Below, piece by piece: positions 14,413 through 28,469 of a stretch of DNA of 64,000 nt. The first letter of the stretch is position 1; each line of letters starts with the position of its first letter. The DNA lies in contig NC_135502.1 of NCBI RefSeq assembly GCF_052857255.1, positions 151,155,311 through 151,219,310 of the forward strand, read 5' to 3'. The notes under the pieces are model-generated. The model worked only from the letters and a program-made list of their open reading frames with translations. It was not told the origin of the DNA and did not search any database. This DNA is from Amblyomma americanum. Its lineage: Eukaryota > Arthropoda > Arachnida > Ixodida > Ixodidae. The translations under genes were made by a program, and so were the position numbers.

Positions 14413-17265
14413 ATTTCGTCTTTTTGGTTCAGATTGTTGGTTTTGTTCCACCTGGCTGCATTGCTCATGAGAACTCCTGGAATACCGATAGCGACCGGAA
14501 AACGCTGAACAGATGTAATACCACGAGTTACGATGCTACATGGAACATCGAGCAACACGGCATGAGCCCCTGTGAGAACAATTCTGGGAGTAACATGGGA
14601 GCCGCTCCGACATCGACGTCAAGCTGCTTAAAACAGAGTCACGCTCTGTACATCTGAACAGGGCATGGTGGCACCGTGAGCGAGATGATGCTGAGGAACT
14701 ATTTCGTCTTTTTGGTTCAGATTGTTGGCTTTGTTCTACCTGCTGCATCGGTCACGAGAACGCTTGGATTACTAACAGCGACCTGAAAACGCTGAACAGA
14801 TGTAACACCGAGAGTTACGATGCTACAAGGAACATCGAGCAACACGGCATCAGCCCCTGTAGGAACGGTACACTGCTGTCCATGGCATTCGGAGTAACAT
14901 GGGAGCCGCTGGGACATCGACATCAAACTGCTTTAAACAGAGTCACGCTCCGTACATCGGAACGGGGCATGGTGGCACCGTGACCGAGATGACGTTTAGG
15001 AACTATTTCGTATTTTTAGTTCAGATTTTTGGTTTTGTTATACCTGGCTGCCTTGCTCATTAGAACGCCTGGATTCCCGACCACGACCTCAAAACGCTGT
15101 GCAGCTTTAATACCGAGAGTTACGATGCTACAATTAACATCGAGCAACGTGGCATCAGCCCCGGCTAGAAGAGTCCACCGCTCTCCACAGCACTCGGAGT
15201 AACATGGGAGCCTCTGCGACATCGACGTCAAGCTGCTTTAGACAGAGTCAAGCTCCATTCATCGGAACGGGGCGCGGTGGCCTCATGAACGAGATGACGT
15301 TGAGAAACTATTTCGTTTTTTTTGGTTGAGATGGTTGGTTTTCTTCTACCTACCTGCATTCCTCACGAGAACGCCAAGATTACCGACAGTAACATGAAAA
15401 CACTGAACAGATGTAATACCGAGAGTTACGATGCTACAAGGAACATCGAGCAACACGGCATCAGCCTCTGTGGGAACAGTTCTAGGAATAACATGGGAGC
15501 CGCTGCGACATCGACATCATACTGCTTTAAAAAGCATCACGCTGCGTTCATCGGGACGGGGAAAATTTTTCACCGTGAGCCAGATGACGTTGAGGAATTA
15601 TTTCGTGTTTTTAGTTCAGATTGTTGGTTTTGTTCTACCTGACCGCATTGCTCATGTGAATGCATGGATTACCGACAGCGACCTGAAAACGCTGATCAGA
15701 TGTAACTCCGAGAGTAACGATGCTACGAGGAACATCGAACAACACGGCATCAAGCCTTGTGGGAACAGTCCACCGCTGTCCACATACCTCGGAGTAACAT
15801 GGGAGCCGCTGGATAGCGACGCCAAACAGCTATAAACAGAGTCGCGCTCCGTTCATCGGACCGGAAAAAAATTTTCACCGTGAGCGAGATGACGTTCAGC
15901 AACTATATCGTCTTTTTGGTTCAGATTGTTGGTTTTGTTCTTCCTGGCTGCATTGCTCACGAGAACGCCTGCAATACCGACAGCGACCTGAAAACGCTGA
16001 ACAGAAGTAGTACCGAGAGTTATGATGCTACAAGGAACATGGAGCAGCACGGCATTAGCCCCTGTGGGAAAAGTTCTCGGAGTAACATGGGAGCCGCTGC
16101 GGCATCGACGTCAAACTGCTTAAAACAGAGTCACGCTCTGTACATCTGAACAGGGCATGGTGGCACCGTGAGCGAGATGACGTTGAGCAACTATTTCGTA
16201 TTTTTGTTTCAGATTGTTGGCTTTGCTCTACCTGGCTGCATCGGTCACGAGAACGCCTAGATTACTAACAGCTACCTGAAAACGCTGAACAGATGTAACA
16301 CCGAGAGTTACGATGCTACAAGGAACATCGAGCAACACGGCATAAGCCCCTGTGGGAACGGTACACTGCTGTCCACATCCCTCGGAGTAACATGGGAGCC
16401 GCTGCGACATCGAGGTCAGACTGCTTTAAACAGAGTCACGCTCCGTACACCGGAACGGGGCATGGTTGCACCGTGAGCGAGATGACGATTAGGAACTATT
16501 TCGTATTTTTACCTCAGAGTGTTCGTTTTGTTAAACCTGGCTGCATTGCTCATGAGAACGCCTTGATTTCCGGCCACGACTTGAAATCACTAAACAGAAG
16601 TAACTGCGAGAGTTACGATGCTAAACGGAAGATCGAGCAACGCGGCATCAGCCCCTGTTGGAACAGTACACCGCTGTCCCCGGCTCTCAGAGGAACATGG
16701 GAACCGCTGCGACATCGACGTCAAACTGCTTTAAACAGAGTCACGCTCCGTTAATCGGAATGGGGCGTGGTGGCCCCGTGAACGAGATGACGCTGAGGAA
16801 CTATTTCGTTTTTTGGTTGAGATTGTTGGTTTTGTTTTACCTTGCTGCATTGCTCACGAGAACGCCTGGATTACCGACAGCGACCTGAAAACGCTGAACA
16901 GATGTAACTCCGAGAGTTACGATGCTACAAAGAACATCGAGCAACACGGCATCAAGCCCTGTGGGAACAGTCCACCGCTGTGCACGGCCCTGGGAGTAAC
17001 ATGGGAGCCGCTGCGACATCCACGCCAAACTGCTTTAAACAGAGTGACGCTCCGTTCATCGGACCGGTGAAAAATTTTCACCGTGAGCGAGATGACGTTC
17101 AGCAACTATTTAGAATTTTAGTTCAGATTGTTGGTTTTCTTATACCTGGCTGCATTGCTCATCTGAACGCCTGGATTACCGATAACGACCTGAAAACGCT
17201 GAACAGATGTAACTCCGAGAGTTACGATATTACAACCAACATCGAGCAACACGGCATCAGCCCCT
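14413..17265 (+). repeat. Dispersed partial copy of the left-end HOR (offset 14,412 bp)
   Basis: Positions 1-~2,853 recur here at a constant offset of 14,412 bp. Matching points include 910/15322, 1468/15880, 1980/16392 and 2568/16980, with only scattered substitutions. The match ends inside a monomer near 17,265. There the sequence switches to the monomer found at 3,770 and 7,700 (GGAACGGTACACTGCTGTCC, then GTCCATCGG), giving a hybrid monomer. The block starts within a monomer at the left, and the window boundary truncates the comparison, so the true copy may be longer. Confidence 0.85.
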
Positions 17266-17838
17266 GTGGGAACGGTACACTGCTGTCCACGGCCCTCGGA
17301 GTAACATGGGAGCCGCTGCGACATCGACATCAAACTGCTCTAAACAGAGTCACGCTCCGTCCATCGGAACGGGGCATGGTGACACCGTGACCGAGATGAC
17401 GTTGAGGAACTATTTCGTATTTTTAGTTCAGATTGTTGGTTTTGTTATACCTGGCTGCATTGCTCATTAGAACGCCTGGATTCTCGACCACGACCTGAAA
17501 ACACTAAACAGACGTAACTCCGAGATTGACGATGCTACAAGGAACATCGAGCAACACGGCATCAGCACCTGTGGGAACTGTCCACCGCTGTGCGCGGCCC
17601 TCGAAGTAACATGGGAGCCGCTGCGACATCGACGTCAAACTGCTTTAAACCGATTCACTCACCGTTCATCGGAACGGGGCATTGTGGCACCGTGAGCGAG
17701 ATGACGTTGAGGAACTATTTCCTCTCTTTGGTTCAGATTGTTGGTTTTGTTCTACCTTGCTGCATTGCTCACGAGAACGCCTGGATTACCGACAGCGACC
17801 TGAAACGCTGAACAGATGTAATACCGAGAGTTACGATG

Positions 17839-19195
17839 CTACAAGGAACATCGAGCAACATGGCATGAGCCCCTATTTGAACACTTCTCGGAGTAACATG
17901 GGAGCCGCTGCGACATCGACGTAAAGCTGCTTAAAACAGAGTCACGCTCTGTACATCTGAATAGGGCATGGTGGCACCGTGAGCGAGATGACGTTGAGGA
18001 ACTATTTCGTCTTTTTGGTTCAGATTGTTTGCTTTGTTCTACCTGGCTGCATTGCTCATGAGAACGCCTGGATTCCCGACCACGACCTGAAGACACTGAA
18101 CGGACGTAACTCCGAGAGTTACGATGCTACAAGGAATATCGAGAAACGCGGCATCTGCCCCTGTGGGAACAGTACACCGCTGTCCCCGGCCGTCGTAGTA
18201 ACATGGGAGCCGCTGCAACATCGACGTCAAACTGCTTTAAACCGAGTCACTCACCGTTCATCGGAACGGGGCTTGGTGGCACCATGAGCGAGATGACGTT
18301 GAGGAACTATTTCGTCTTTTTGGTTCAGATTGTTGGTTTTGTTCTACCTGGCTGTTTTGCTCATGAGAACGCCTGGATTACCGACAGCGACCTGAAAACG
18401 CTGAACAGATGTAACTCCGAAAGTTACGATGCTACAAGGAACATCTAGAAACGGGGCATCTGCCCCCGTGGGAACAGTACACCGCTGTCTCCGGCCGTCG
18501 GAGTAACATGGGAGCCGCTGCGACATCGACGTCAAACTGCTTTAAACCGAGTCACTCACCGTTCATCGGAACGGGGCATGGTGGCACCGTGAGCCAGATG
18601 ACGTTGAGGAACTATTTCGTCTTTTCAGTTCAGATTCTTGGTTTTGTTCCACCTGGCTGCATTGCTCATGAGAAGGCCTGGATTACCGACACCGACCTGA
18701 AACGCTGAACAGATGTAATACCGAGAGTTACGATGCTACAAGGAACATCGAGCAACATGGCATGAGCCCCTATTTGAACACTTCTCGGAGTAACATGGGA
18801 GCCGCTGCGACATCGACGTAAAACTGCTTAAAACAGAGTCACGCTCTGTACTTCTGAATAGGCCATGGTGGCACTATGAGCGAGATGACGTTGAGGAACT
18901 ATTTCGTCTTTTTGGTTCAGATTATTGGCTTTGTTCTTCCTGGCTGCATTGCTCATGAGAGCGCCTGGATTCCCGACCACGACCTGAAAACACTAAACAG
19001 ACGTAACTCCGAGAGTTACGATGCTACAAAGAAGATCGAGCAACACGGCATCAGCCCCTGTGGGAACAGTTCTCGTAGTATCATGGGAGCCGCTCCGACA
19101 TCGACATCAAACTGCTTTAAAAAGCATCACGCTGCGTTTAACGGAACGGGGAAAACTTTTCACCTTGAGCGAGATGACTTTCAGCAACTATTTCG
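17839..19195 (+). repeat. Duplicated monomer block, copy 2 (offset 8,074 bp)
   Basis: This is a near-identical copy of 9,765-11,120. Its left edge is a hybrid monomer near 17,800 that joins a TGACCTCGAAG-free unit, GCGACCTGAAACGCTGAACA, to the 9.76-kb block. Right of about 19,200 the two regions diverge: here an extra monomer resembling 12.7 kb is present before sequence like 11.2 kb resumes. This shows an insertion or deletion of whole monomers between the two copies. Confidence 0.78.
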
Positions 19196-22100
19196 TCTTT
19201 TTGGTTCAGATTGTTGGTTTTGTTCTACCTGGCTGCATTGCTCACGTGAACGCCTTTATTACCGACAGCGACCTGAAAACGCTGAACAGATGTAATACCG
19301 AGAGTTACGATGCTACAAGGAACATCGAGAAACATGGCATTAGCCCCTGTGGGAACAGTTCTCGGAGTAACATGGGAGCCGCTGCGACATCGACATCAAA
19401 CTGCTTTAAAAAGCATCACGCTGCGTTTATCAGAACAGGGAAAATTTTTCACCGTGAGCGAGATGACTTTCAGCAACTATTTCGTTTTTTGGTTCAGATT
19501 GTTGGTTTTGTTCTACCTGGCTGCATCGGTCACGAGATCGCTTGGGTTACTGACAGTGACCTGAAAACGCTGAAGCGATGTAATACCGAGATTTACGATG
19601 CTACAAGGAACATCGCGCAACAAGGCATTAGCCCCTGTGGGAATGGTACACTGCTGTCTACGACCCTCGGAGTATCATGGGAGCCGCTGCGACATCGACG
19701 TCAAACTGCCTTAAACAGACTCACGCTCCGTTCATCTGAACAGGGCATGGTGGCATCGTGAGCGAGATGACGTTGAGGAACTATTTCGTCTTTTTTGTTC
19801 AGATTGTTGGTTTTGTTCTACCTTGCTGCATTGCTCACGAGAACGCCTGGATTACCGACAGCGACCTGAAAACGCTGAACAGAAGTAACTCCGAGAGTTA
19901 CGTTGCTACAAGGAACATCGAGCAACACGGCATCAGCCCCTGTGGGAACGGTACACTGCTGTCCCCGGCCGTCGGAGTAACATGGGAGCCGCTGCGACAT
20001 CGACGGCAAACTGCTTTAAACCGAGTCACTCACCGTTCACCGGAACGGGGCACGGTGGCACCGTGAGTCAGATGACGTTGAGGAACTATTTCGTCTTTTC
20101 AGTTCATATTGTTGGTTTTGTTCCACCTGGCTGCATTGCTCATAATAAGGCCTGGATTACCGACATCGACCTGAAGCGCTGAACAGATGTAATACCGAGA
20201 GTTACGATGCTACAAGGAACATCGAGCAACAAGGCATGAGCCCCTATTTGAACAGTTCTCGGAGTAACATGGGAGCCGCTGCGACATCGACTTAAAACTG
20301 CTTAAAACAGAGTCACGCTCTGTACATCTGAACAGGGCATGGTGGCACTGTGAGCGAGATGACGTTGAGGAACTATTTCGTCTTTTTGGTTCAGATTGTT
20401 TGCTTTGTTCTACCTGGCTGCTTTGCTCATGAGAACGCCTGGATTCCCGACCACGACCTGAAGACACTAAGCAGACGTAACTCCGAGAGTTACGATGATA
20501 CAAGGAACATCGAGAAACGCGGCATCTGCCCTTGTGGGAACAGTACACCGCTGTCCCCGGCTGACGTAGTAACAGGGGAGCCGCTGCAACATCGACGTCA
20601 AACTGCTTTAAACCGAGTCACTCACCGTTCATCGGAACGGGGCTTGGTGGCACCATGAGCGAGATGACGTTGATTAACTATTTCGTCTTTTTGGTTCAGA
20701 TTGTTGGTTTTGTTCTACATGGCTGTATTGCTCATGAGAACGCCTGGATTACCGACAGCGACCTGAAAACGCTAAACAGATGAAACTCCGAAAGTTACGA
20801 TGCTACAAGGAACATCTAGAAACGCGGCATCTGTCCCCGTGGGAACAGTACACCGCTGTCTCCGGCCATCGGAGTAACATGGGAGCCGCTGCGACATCGA
20901 CGTCAAACTGCTTTAAACCGAGTCACTCACCGTTCATCGGAACGGGGCATGGTGGCACCGTGAGCCAGATGACGTTGAGGAACTATTTAGTCTTTTCAGT
21001 TCAGATTCTTGGTTTTGTTCCACCTGGCTGCAATGCTCATGAGAAGGCCTGGATTACCGACACCGACCTGAAACGCTGAACAGATGTAATTCCGAGAGTT
21101 ACGATGCTACAAGGAACATCGAGCAACATGGCATGAGCCCCTATTTGAAGAGTTCTCGGAGTAACATGGGAGCCGCTGCGACATCGACGTAAAACTGCTT
21201 AAAACAGAGTCACGCTCTGTACATCTGAATAGGGCATGGTGGCACCGTGAGCGAGATGACGTTGAGGAACTATTTCGTCTTTTTGGTTCAGATTGTTGGC
21301 TTTTTTCTACCTGGCTGCATTGCTCATGAGAACGCCTGGATTCCCGACCACGACCTGAAGACACTAAACAGACGTAACTCCGAGAGTTACGATGCTACAA
21401 GGAACATCGAGAAACGCGGCATCTGCCCCGTTGGGAACAGTACACCACTGTCCCCGGTCGTCGTAGTAACATGGGAGCCGCTGCAACACCGACGTCAAAC
21501 TGCTTTAAACCGAGTCACTCACCGTTCATCGGAACAGGGCATGGTGGCACCATGAGCGAGATGACGTTGAGGAACTATTTCGTCTTTTTGGTTCAGATTG
21601 TTGGTTTTATTCCACCTGGCTGCATTGCTCATGAGAACTCCTGGATTACCGACCACGACCTGAAAACACTAAACAGACGTAACTCCGAGAGGTACGATGC
21701 TACTAGGAACATCGAGCAACACGGCATCAGCCCCTGAGGGAACAGTCCACCGCTGTACACGGGCCTCGGAGTAACATGGGAGCCGCTGCGACATCGAAGC
21801 CAAACTGCTTTAAACAGAGTCACGCTCCGTTCTCCGGAACGGGGCATGGTGGCGCCGTGAGCGAGATGACGTTGAGGAACTATTTCGACATTTTAGTTCA
21901 GATTGTTGGTTTTGTTCTATCTGGCTGAATTGCTCCTGTGAACGCATAAATTACAGATAACGACCTGAAAACGCTGAACAGATGTAACTCCGAGATTTAC
22001 GATATTACAAGCAACATCGAGCAACACGGCATCAAGCCCTGTGCGAACAGTCCACCGCTGTCCACGGCCCTCGGAGTAACATGAGAGCCGCTGCGACATC

Positions 22101-22775
22101 GACGCCAAACTGCTTTAAACAGATTCACGCTCCGTTAATCGGAACGGGCATGGTGGCGCGGTGAGCGAGATGACGTTGAGCAACTATTTTGTCTTTTTGG
22201 TTCAGATTGTTGGTTTTGTTCTACCTTGCTGCATTGCTCACGAGAACGCCTGGATTACCGACAGCGACCTGAAAACGCTGAACAGATGTAATACAGAGCG
22301 TTACGATGCTACAAGGAACATCGAGAAACACGGCATTAGCCCCTGTGGGAACAGTTCTCGGAGTAACATGGGAGCGCTGCGACATCGACAATAAACTGCT
22401 TTAAAAAGCATCACGCTGCGTTTATGGGAACAGGGAAAATTTTTCACCGTGAGCGAGGTGACTTTCAGCAACCATTTCGTTTTTTGGTTCAGATTGTTGG
22501 TTTTGTTCTACCTGGCTGCATCGGTCACGCGAACGCCTGGGTTACTGACAGTGACCTGAAAACGCTGAAGCGATGTAATACCGAGATTTACGTTGCTACA
22601 AGGAACATCGAGCAACAAGGCATCAGCCCCTTTTGGAATGGTACACTGCTGTCTACGACCCTCGGAGTAACATGGGAGCCGCTGCGACATCGACGTCAAA
22701 CTGCCTTAAACAGAGTCAAGCTCCGTTCATCGGAACGGGGCATGGTGGCGCCTTGAGCGAGATGACGTTGAGGAA

Positions 22776-22947
22776 TAATAATATTAATTGTTTTTTTTTG
22801 GAAAGGAAATGGCGCAGTATCTGTCTCATATATCGTTGGAGACCTGAACCGCGCCGTAAGGGAAGGGATAAACGAGGGAGTGAAAGAAGAAAGGACGAAT
22901 AGGTGCCGTAGTGGACGGCTCCGCAATAATTTCGACCACCTGAGTCT
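22776..22947 (-). mobile_element. SINE-like fragment 1 (5'-truncated, subtype a)
   Basis: A unique stretch of about 172 bp interrupts the monomer between TTGAGGAA and AACTACTTCG. On + it starts with an AAT-repeat and T-run, then reads GGAAATGGCGCAGTATCTGT, a purine-rich GGGAAGGGATAAACG part, and ends at CGACCACCTGAGTCT. The AAT tail at the left implies the element lies on the minus strand, with its tRNA-like head missing at the right. From memory this is the tail half of a tick tRNA-derived SINE (Ruka-like); that name is recall, not a search result. Copy-specific bases (AAACGAGGG, GGACGAAT, GGTGCCG) group it with fragment 3. Confidence 0.75.
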
Positions 22948-24169
22948 AACTACTTCGTAATCTTGGTTCAGATTGTTGGCTTTGTTCTACCTGGCTGCAT
23001 CGGTCGCGAGAACGCCTGGATTACTGACAGCGACCAGAAAATGCCGAACAGAAGTAATACAGAGAGTTACGATGCTACAAGGAACATCGAGCAACACGGC
23101 ATCAGCCCCTGTGGGAACGGTACACTGCTGTCCACGGCCCTCGGAGTAACATAGCAGCCGCTGCGACATCGACGTCAAACTGCTTTAAACGGAGTCACGC
23201 TCCGTACATCGGAACGGGACATGGTGGCGCGCTGAGCGAGATGACGTTGAGCAACTATTTCGTCTTTTTGGTTCAGATTGTTGGTCTTGTTCTACCTGGC
23301 TGCATTGCTCACGAAAACGCCTGGATTACCGGCAGTGACCTGAAAACGCTGAACAGATGTAATACCGAGAGTTACGATGCTACAAGGAACATCGAGCAAC
23401 ACGGCATTAGCCCCTGTGGGAACGGTACACTGCTGTCCACGGCCCTCGGAGTAACATGGGAGCCGCTGCGACATCGACGTAATACTGCTTAAAACAGAGT
23501 CACGCTCTGTACATCTGAACAGGGCATGGTGGCACCGTGAGCGAGATGACGTTGAGGAACTATTTCTTCTTTTTGGTTCAGATTGTTGGCTTTGTTCTAC
23601 CTGGCTGCATTGCTCATGAGAACGCCTGGATTCCCGACCACGACCTGAAGACACTAAACAGACGTAACTCCGAGAGTTACGATGCTACAAGGAACATCGA
23701 GAAACGCGGCATCTGCCCCTGTGGGAACAGTACACCGCTGTCCCCGGCCGTCGTAGTAACATGGGAGCCGCTGCAACATCGACGTCAAACTGCTTTAAAC
23801 CGAGTCACTCACCGTTCATCGGAACGGGGCATGGTGGCACCGTGAGCGAGATGACGTTGAGGAACTATTTCGTCTTTTTGGTTCAGATTGTTGGTTTTGT
23901 TCCACCTGGCTGCATTGCTCATGAGAACTCCTGGATTGCCGACCACGACCTGAAAACACTAAACAGACGTAACTCCGAGAGTTACGATGCTACAAGGAAC
24001 ATCGAACAACGCGGCATCAGCCCTTGTGGGAACAGTCCACCGCTGTCACTGGCCCTCGGAGCAACATGGGAGCCGCTGCGACATCGACGTCAAACTGCTT
24101 TAAACAGAGTCAAGCTCCGTTCATCGGAACGGGGCATGGTGGCGCCTTGAGCGAGATGACGTTGAGGAA

Positions 24170-24340
24170 TAATAATAATAATTGGTTTTTTGGGAAAGGA
24201 AATGGCGCAGTGTCTGTCTCATATATCGTTGGACACCTGAACCGCGCCGTAAGGGAAGGGATAAAGGAGGGAGTGAAAGAAGAAAGGAAGAATAGGTGAC
24301 GTAGTGGACGGCTCCGCAATAATTTCGACCACCTGGGGAT
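24170..24340 (-). mobile_element. SINE-like fragment 2 (5'-truncated, subtype b)
   Basis: This is the same insert at the same monomer nucleotide as fragment 1, between TTGAGGAA and AACTATTTCG. Subtype b bases are AAAGGAGGG, GGAAGAAT and GGTGACG, with CCACCTGGGGAT at the right edge. The left tail is TAATAATAATAATTGG. Shared breakpoints with the other four show they descend from one insertion that was carried along by satellite amplification. Confidence 0.75.
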
Positions 24341-25855
24341 AACTATTTCGTAATTTTGGTTCAGATTGTTGGCTTTGTTCTACGTGGCTGCATCGGTCGC
24401 GAGAACGCCTGGATTACTCACAGCGACCTGAAAATGCTGAACAGATGTAATACCGAGAGTTACGATGCTACAAGGAACATCGAGCAACATGGCACCAGCC
24501 CCTGTGGGAACGGAACACTGCTGTCCACGGCCCTCGGAGTATCATAGCAGCCGCTGCGACATCGACGTCAAACTGCTTTAAACGGAGTCACGCTCCGTAC
24601 ATCGGAACGGGACATGGTGGAACCGTGAGCGAGATGACGTTGAGGAACTATTCCGTCTTTTCAGTTCAGATTGTTGGTTTTGTTCCACCTGGCTGCATTG
24701 CTCATGCTCATGAGAAGGCCTGGATTACCGACACCGACCTGAAACGCTGAATAGATGTAACTCCGAGAGTTACGATGCTACAAGGAACATCGAGCAACAC
24801 GGAATCAGCCCCTGAGGGAACAGTCCACCGCTGTACATTGGCCTCAGAGTAACATGGGAGCCGCTGCGACATCGACGTCAAACTGCTTTAAACCGAGTCA
24901 CTCACCGTTCATCGGAACGGGGCACAGTGGCACCGTAAGCCAGATGACGTTGAGGAACTATTTCGTCTTTTTGGTTCAGATTGTTGGCTTTGTTCTACCT
25001 GGCTGCATTGCTCATGAGAACGCCTGGATTCCCGACCACGACCTGAAGACACTAAACAGACGTAACTCCGAGAGTTACGATGCTACAAAGAACATCGAGC
25101 AACACGGCATCAGCCCCTGTGGGAACATTTCTCGGAGTAACATGGGAGCCACTGCGACATCGACATCAAACTACTTTAAAAAGCATCACGCGGCGTTTAT
25201 CGGAACAGGAAAAACTTTTCACCGTGAGCAAGATGACTTTCAGCAGCTATCTCGTTTTTTGGTTCAGATTGTTGGTATTGTTCTACCTGGCTGCATCGGT
25301 CACGAGAACGCCTGGGTTACTGACAGTGACCTGAAAACGCTGAAGCGATGTAATACCGAGATTTAGGATGCTACAAGGAACATCGAGCAACAAGTCATCA
25401 GCCCCTGTGGGAATGGTACACTGCTGTCTACGACCCTCGGAGTCACATGGGAGCCGCTGCGACATCGACGTCAAACTGCCTTAAACAGATTCACGCTCCG
25501 TTCATCTGAACAGGGCATGGTGGCACCGTGAGCGAGATGACGTTGAGGAACTATTTCGCCTTTTTGGTTCAGATTGTTGGCTCTGTTCTACCTGGCTGCA
25601 TCGGTCGCGAGAACGCCTGGATTACTGACAGCGACCTGAAAATGCTGAACAGATGTAATACCGAGAGTTACGATGCTACAAGGAACATCGAGCAACACGG
25701 CACCAGCCCCTGTGGGAACAGTACACCGCTGTGCACGGCCCTCGGAGTAACATGGGAGTCGCTGCGACATCGACGTCAAACTGCTTTAAACAGAGTCAAG
25801 CTCCGTTCATCGGAACGGGGCATGGTGGCGCCTTGAGCGAGATGACGTTGAGAAA

Positions 25856-26028
25856 TAATAATAATAATTGGTTTTTTTTTGGAAAGGAAATGGCGCAGTA
25901 TCTGTCTCATATATCGTTGGACACCTGAACCGCGCCGTAAGGGAAGGGATAAACGAGGGAGTGAAAGAAGAAAGGACGAATAGGTGCCGTAGTGGACGGC
26001 TCCGCAATAATTTCGACCACCTGAGGAT
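25856..26028 (-). mobile_element. SINE-like fragment 3 (5'-truncated, subtype a)
   Basis: This is a subtype a copy, 3.08 kb to the right of fragment 1. The flanking monomers also match those of fragment 1, including the downstream variant AACTACTTCG and GACCAGAAAATGCCGAACAG. The left boundary reads TTGAGAAATAATAATA (a G-to-A change against the other copies). Confidence 0.75.
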
Positions 26029-26616
26029 AACTACTTCGCAATCTTGGTTCAGATTGTTGGCTTTGTTCTACCTGGCTGCATCGGTCGCGAGAACGCCTGG
26101 ATTACTGACAGCGACCAGAAAATGCCGAACAGATGTAATACAGAGAGTTATGATGCTACAAGGAACATCGAGCAACACGGCATCAGCCCCTGTGGGAACG
26201 GTACACTGCTGTCCACGGCCCTCGGAGTAACATAGCAGCCGCTGCGACATCGACGTCAAACTGCTTTAAATGGAGTCACGCTCCGTACATCGGAACGGGA
26301 CATGGTGTAACCGTGAGCGAGATGACGTTCAGGAACTATTTCGTCTTTTCAGTTCTGATTGTTGGTTTTGTTCCACCTGGCTGCATTGCTCATGAGAAGG
26401 CCTGGATTACCGACACCGACCTGAAACGCTGAATAGATGTAACTCCGAGAGTTACGTTGCTACAAGGAACATCGAGCAACACGGCATCAGCCCCTGAGGG
26501 AACAGTCCACCGCTGTACACGGGCCTCAGAATAACATGGGAGCCGCTGCGACATGGACGCCAAACTGCTTTAAACAGAGTCAAGCTCCGTTCACCGGAAC
26601 GGGGCATGGTGGCGCG

Positions 26617-28446
26617 CTGAGCGAGATGACGTTGAGCAACTATTTCGTCTTTTTGGTTCAGATTGTTGGTCTTGTTCTACCTGGCTGCATTGCTCACGAG
26701 AACGCCTGGATTACCGACAGCGACCTGAAAACGCTGAACAGATGTAATACCGAGAGTTACGATGCTACAAGGAACATCGAGCAGCACGGCATTAGCCCCT
26801 GTGGGAACGGTACACTGCTGTCCACGGCCCTCGGAGTAACATGGGAGCCGCTGCGACATCGACGTAATACTGCTTAAAACAGAGTCACGCTCTGTACATC
26901 TGAACAGGGCATGGTGGCACCGTGAGCGAGATGACGTTGAGGAACTATTTCTTCTTTTTGGTTCAGATTGTTGGCTTTGTTCTACTTGGCTGCATTGCTC
27001 ATGAGAACGCCTGGATTCCCGACCACGAACAGAAGACACTAAACAGACGTAACTCCAAGAGTTGCGATGCTACAAGGAACATCGAGAAACGCGGCATCTG
27101 CCCCTGTGGGAACAGTACAGCGCTGTCCCCGGCCGTCGTAGTAACATGGGAGCCGCTGCAACATCGACGTCAAACTGCTTCAAACCGAGTCACTCACCGT
27201 TCATCGGAACGGGGCATGGTGGCACCGTGAGCGAGATGACGTTGAGGAACTATTTCGTCTTTTTGGTTCAGATTGTTGGTTTTGTTCCACCTGGCTGCAT
27301 TGCTCATGAGAACTCCTGGATTGCCGACCACGACCTGAAAACACTAAACAGACGTAACTGCGAGAGTTACGATGCTACAAGGAACATCGAACAACGCCGC
27401 ATCAGCCCTTGTGGGAACAGTCCACCGCTGTCACTGGCCCTCGGAGCAACATGGGAGCCGCTGCGACATCGACGTCAAACTGCTTTAAACAGAGTCAAGC
27501 TCCGTTCATCGGAACGGGGCATGGTGGCGCCTTGAGCGAGATGACGTTGAGCAACTATTTCGTCTTTTTGGTTCAGATTGTTGGTCTTGTTCTACCTGGC
27601 TGCATTGCTCACGAGAACGCCTGGATTACCGACAGCGACCTGAAAACGCTGAACAGATGTAATACCGAGAGTTACGATGCTACAAGGAACATCGAGCAAC
27701 ACGGCATTAGCCCCTGTGGGAACGGTACACTGCTGTCCACGGCCCTCGGAGTAACATGCGAGCCGCTGCGACATCGACGTAATACTGCTTAAAACAGAGT
27801 CACGCTCTGTACATCTGAACAGGGCATGGTGGCACCGTGAGCGAGATGACGTTGAGGAACTATTTCTTCTTTTTGGTTCAGATTGTTGGCTTTGTTCTAC
27901 TTGGCTGCATTGCTCATGAGAACGCCTGGATTCCCGACCACGACCTGAAGACACTAAACAGACGTAACTCCGAGAGTTACGATGCTACAAGGAACATCGA
28001 GAAACGCGGCATCTGCCCCTGTGGGAACAGTACACCGCTGTCCCCGGCCGTCGTAGTAACATGGGAGCCGCTGCAACATCGACGTCAAACTGCTTTAAAC
28101 CGAGTCACTCACCGTTCATCGGAACGGGGCATGGTGGCACCGTGAGCGAGATGACGTTGAGGAACTATTTCGTCTTTTTGGTTCAGATTGTTGGTTTTGT
28201 TCCACCTGGCTGCATTGCTCATGAGAACTCCTGGATTGCCGACCACGACCTGAAAACACTAAACAGACGTAACTCCGAGAGTTACGATGCTACAAGGAAC
28301 ATCGAACAACGCGGCATCAGCCCTTGTGGGAACAGTCCACCGCTGTCACTGGCCCTCGGAGCAACATGGGAGCCGCTGCGACATCGACGTCAAACTGCTT
28401 TAAACAGAGTCAAGCTCCGTTCATCGGAACGGGGCATGGTGGCGCC
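26617..28446 (+). repeat. 915-bp (three-monomer) tandem repeat, two copies
   Basis: Two adjacent 915-bp units, about 26,617-27,531 and 27,532-28,446, each consist of three 305-bp monomers. Matching landmarks are 26677/27592, 26922/27837 and 27409/28324. The unit is marked by GGTCTTGTTCTACCTGG in its first monomer, TATTTCTTCTTTTTGG in its second and GATTGCCGACC in its third. Each differs by a handful of substitutions (for example CGAACAGAAG against CGACCTGAAG). The same doublet recurs at about 42.3-44.1 kb. Confidence 0.8.
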
Positions 28447-28469
28447 TTGAGCGAGATGACGTTGAGGAA

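Noticed and set aside
24024..24299. A ~91-codon frame crossing from satellite into the SINE fragment
   Set aside because: It is a chance fusion. The SINE part is non-coding by family, and the frame differs between the five copies.
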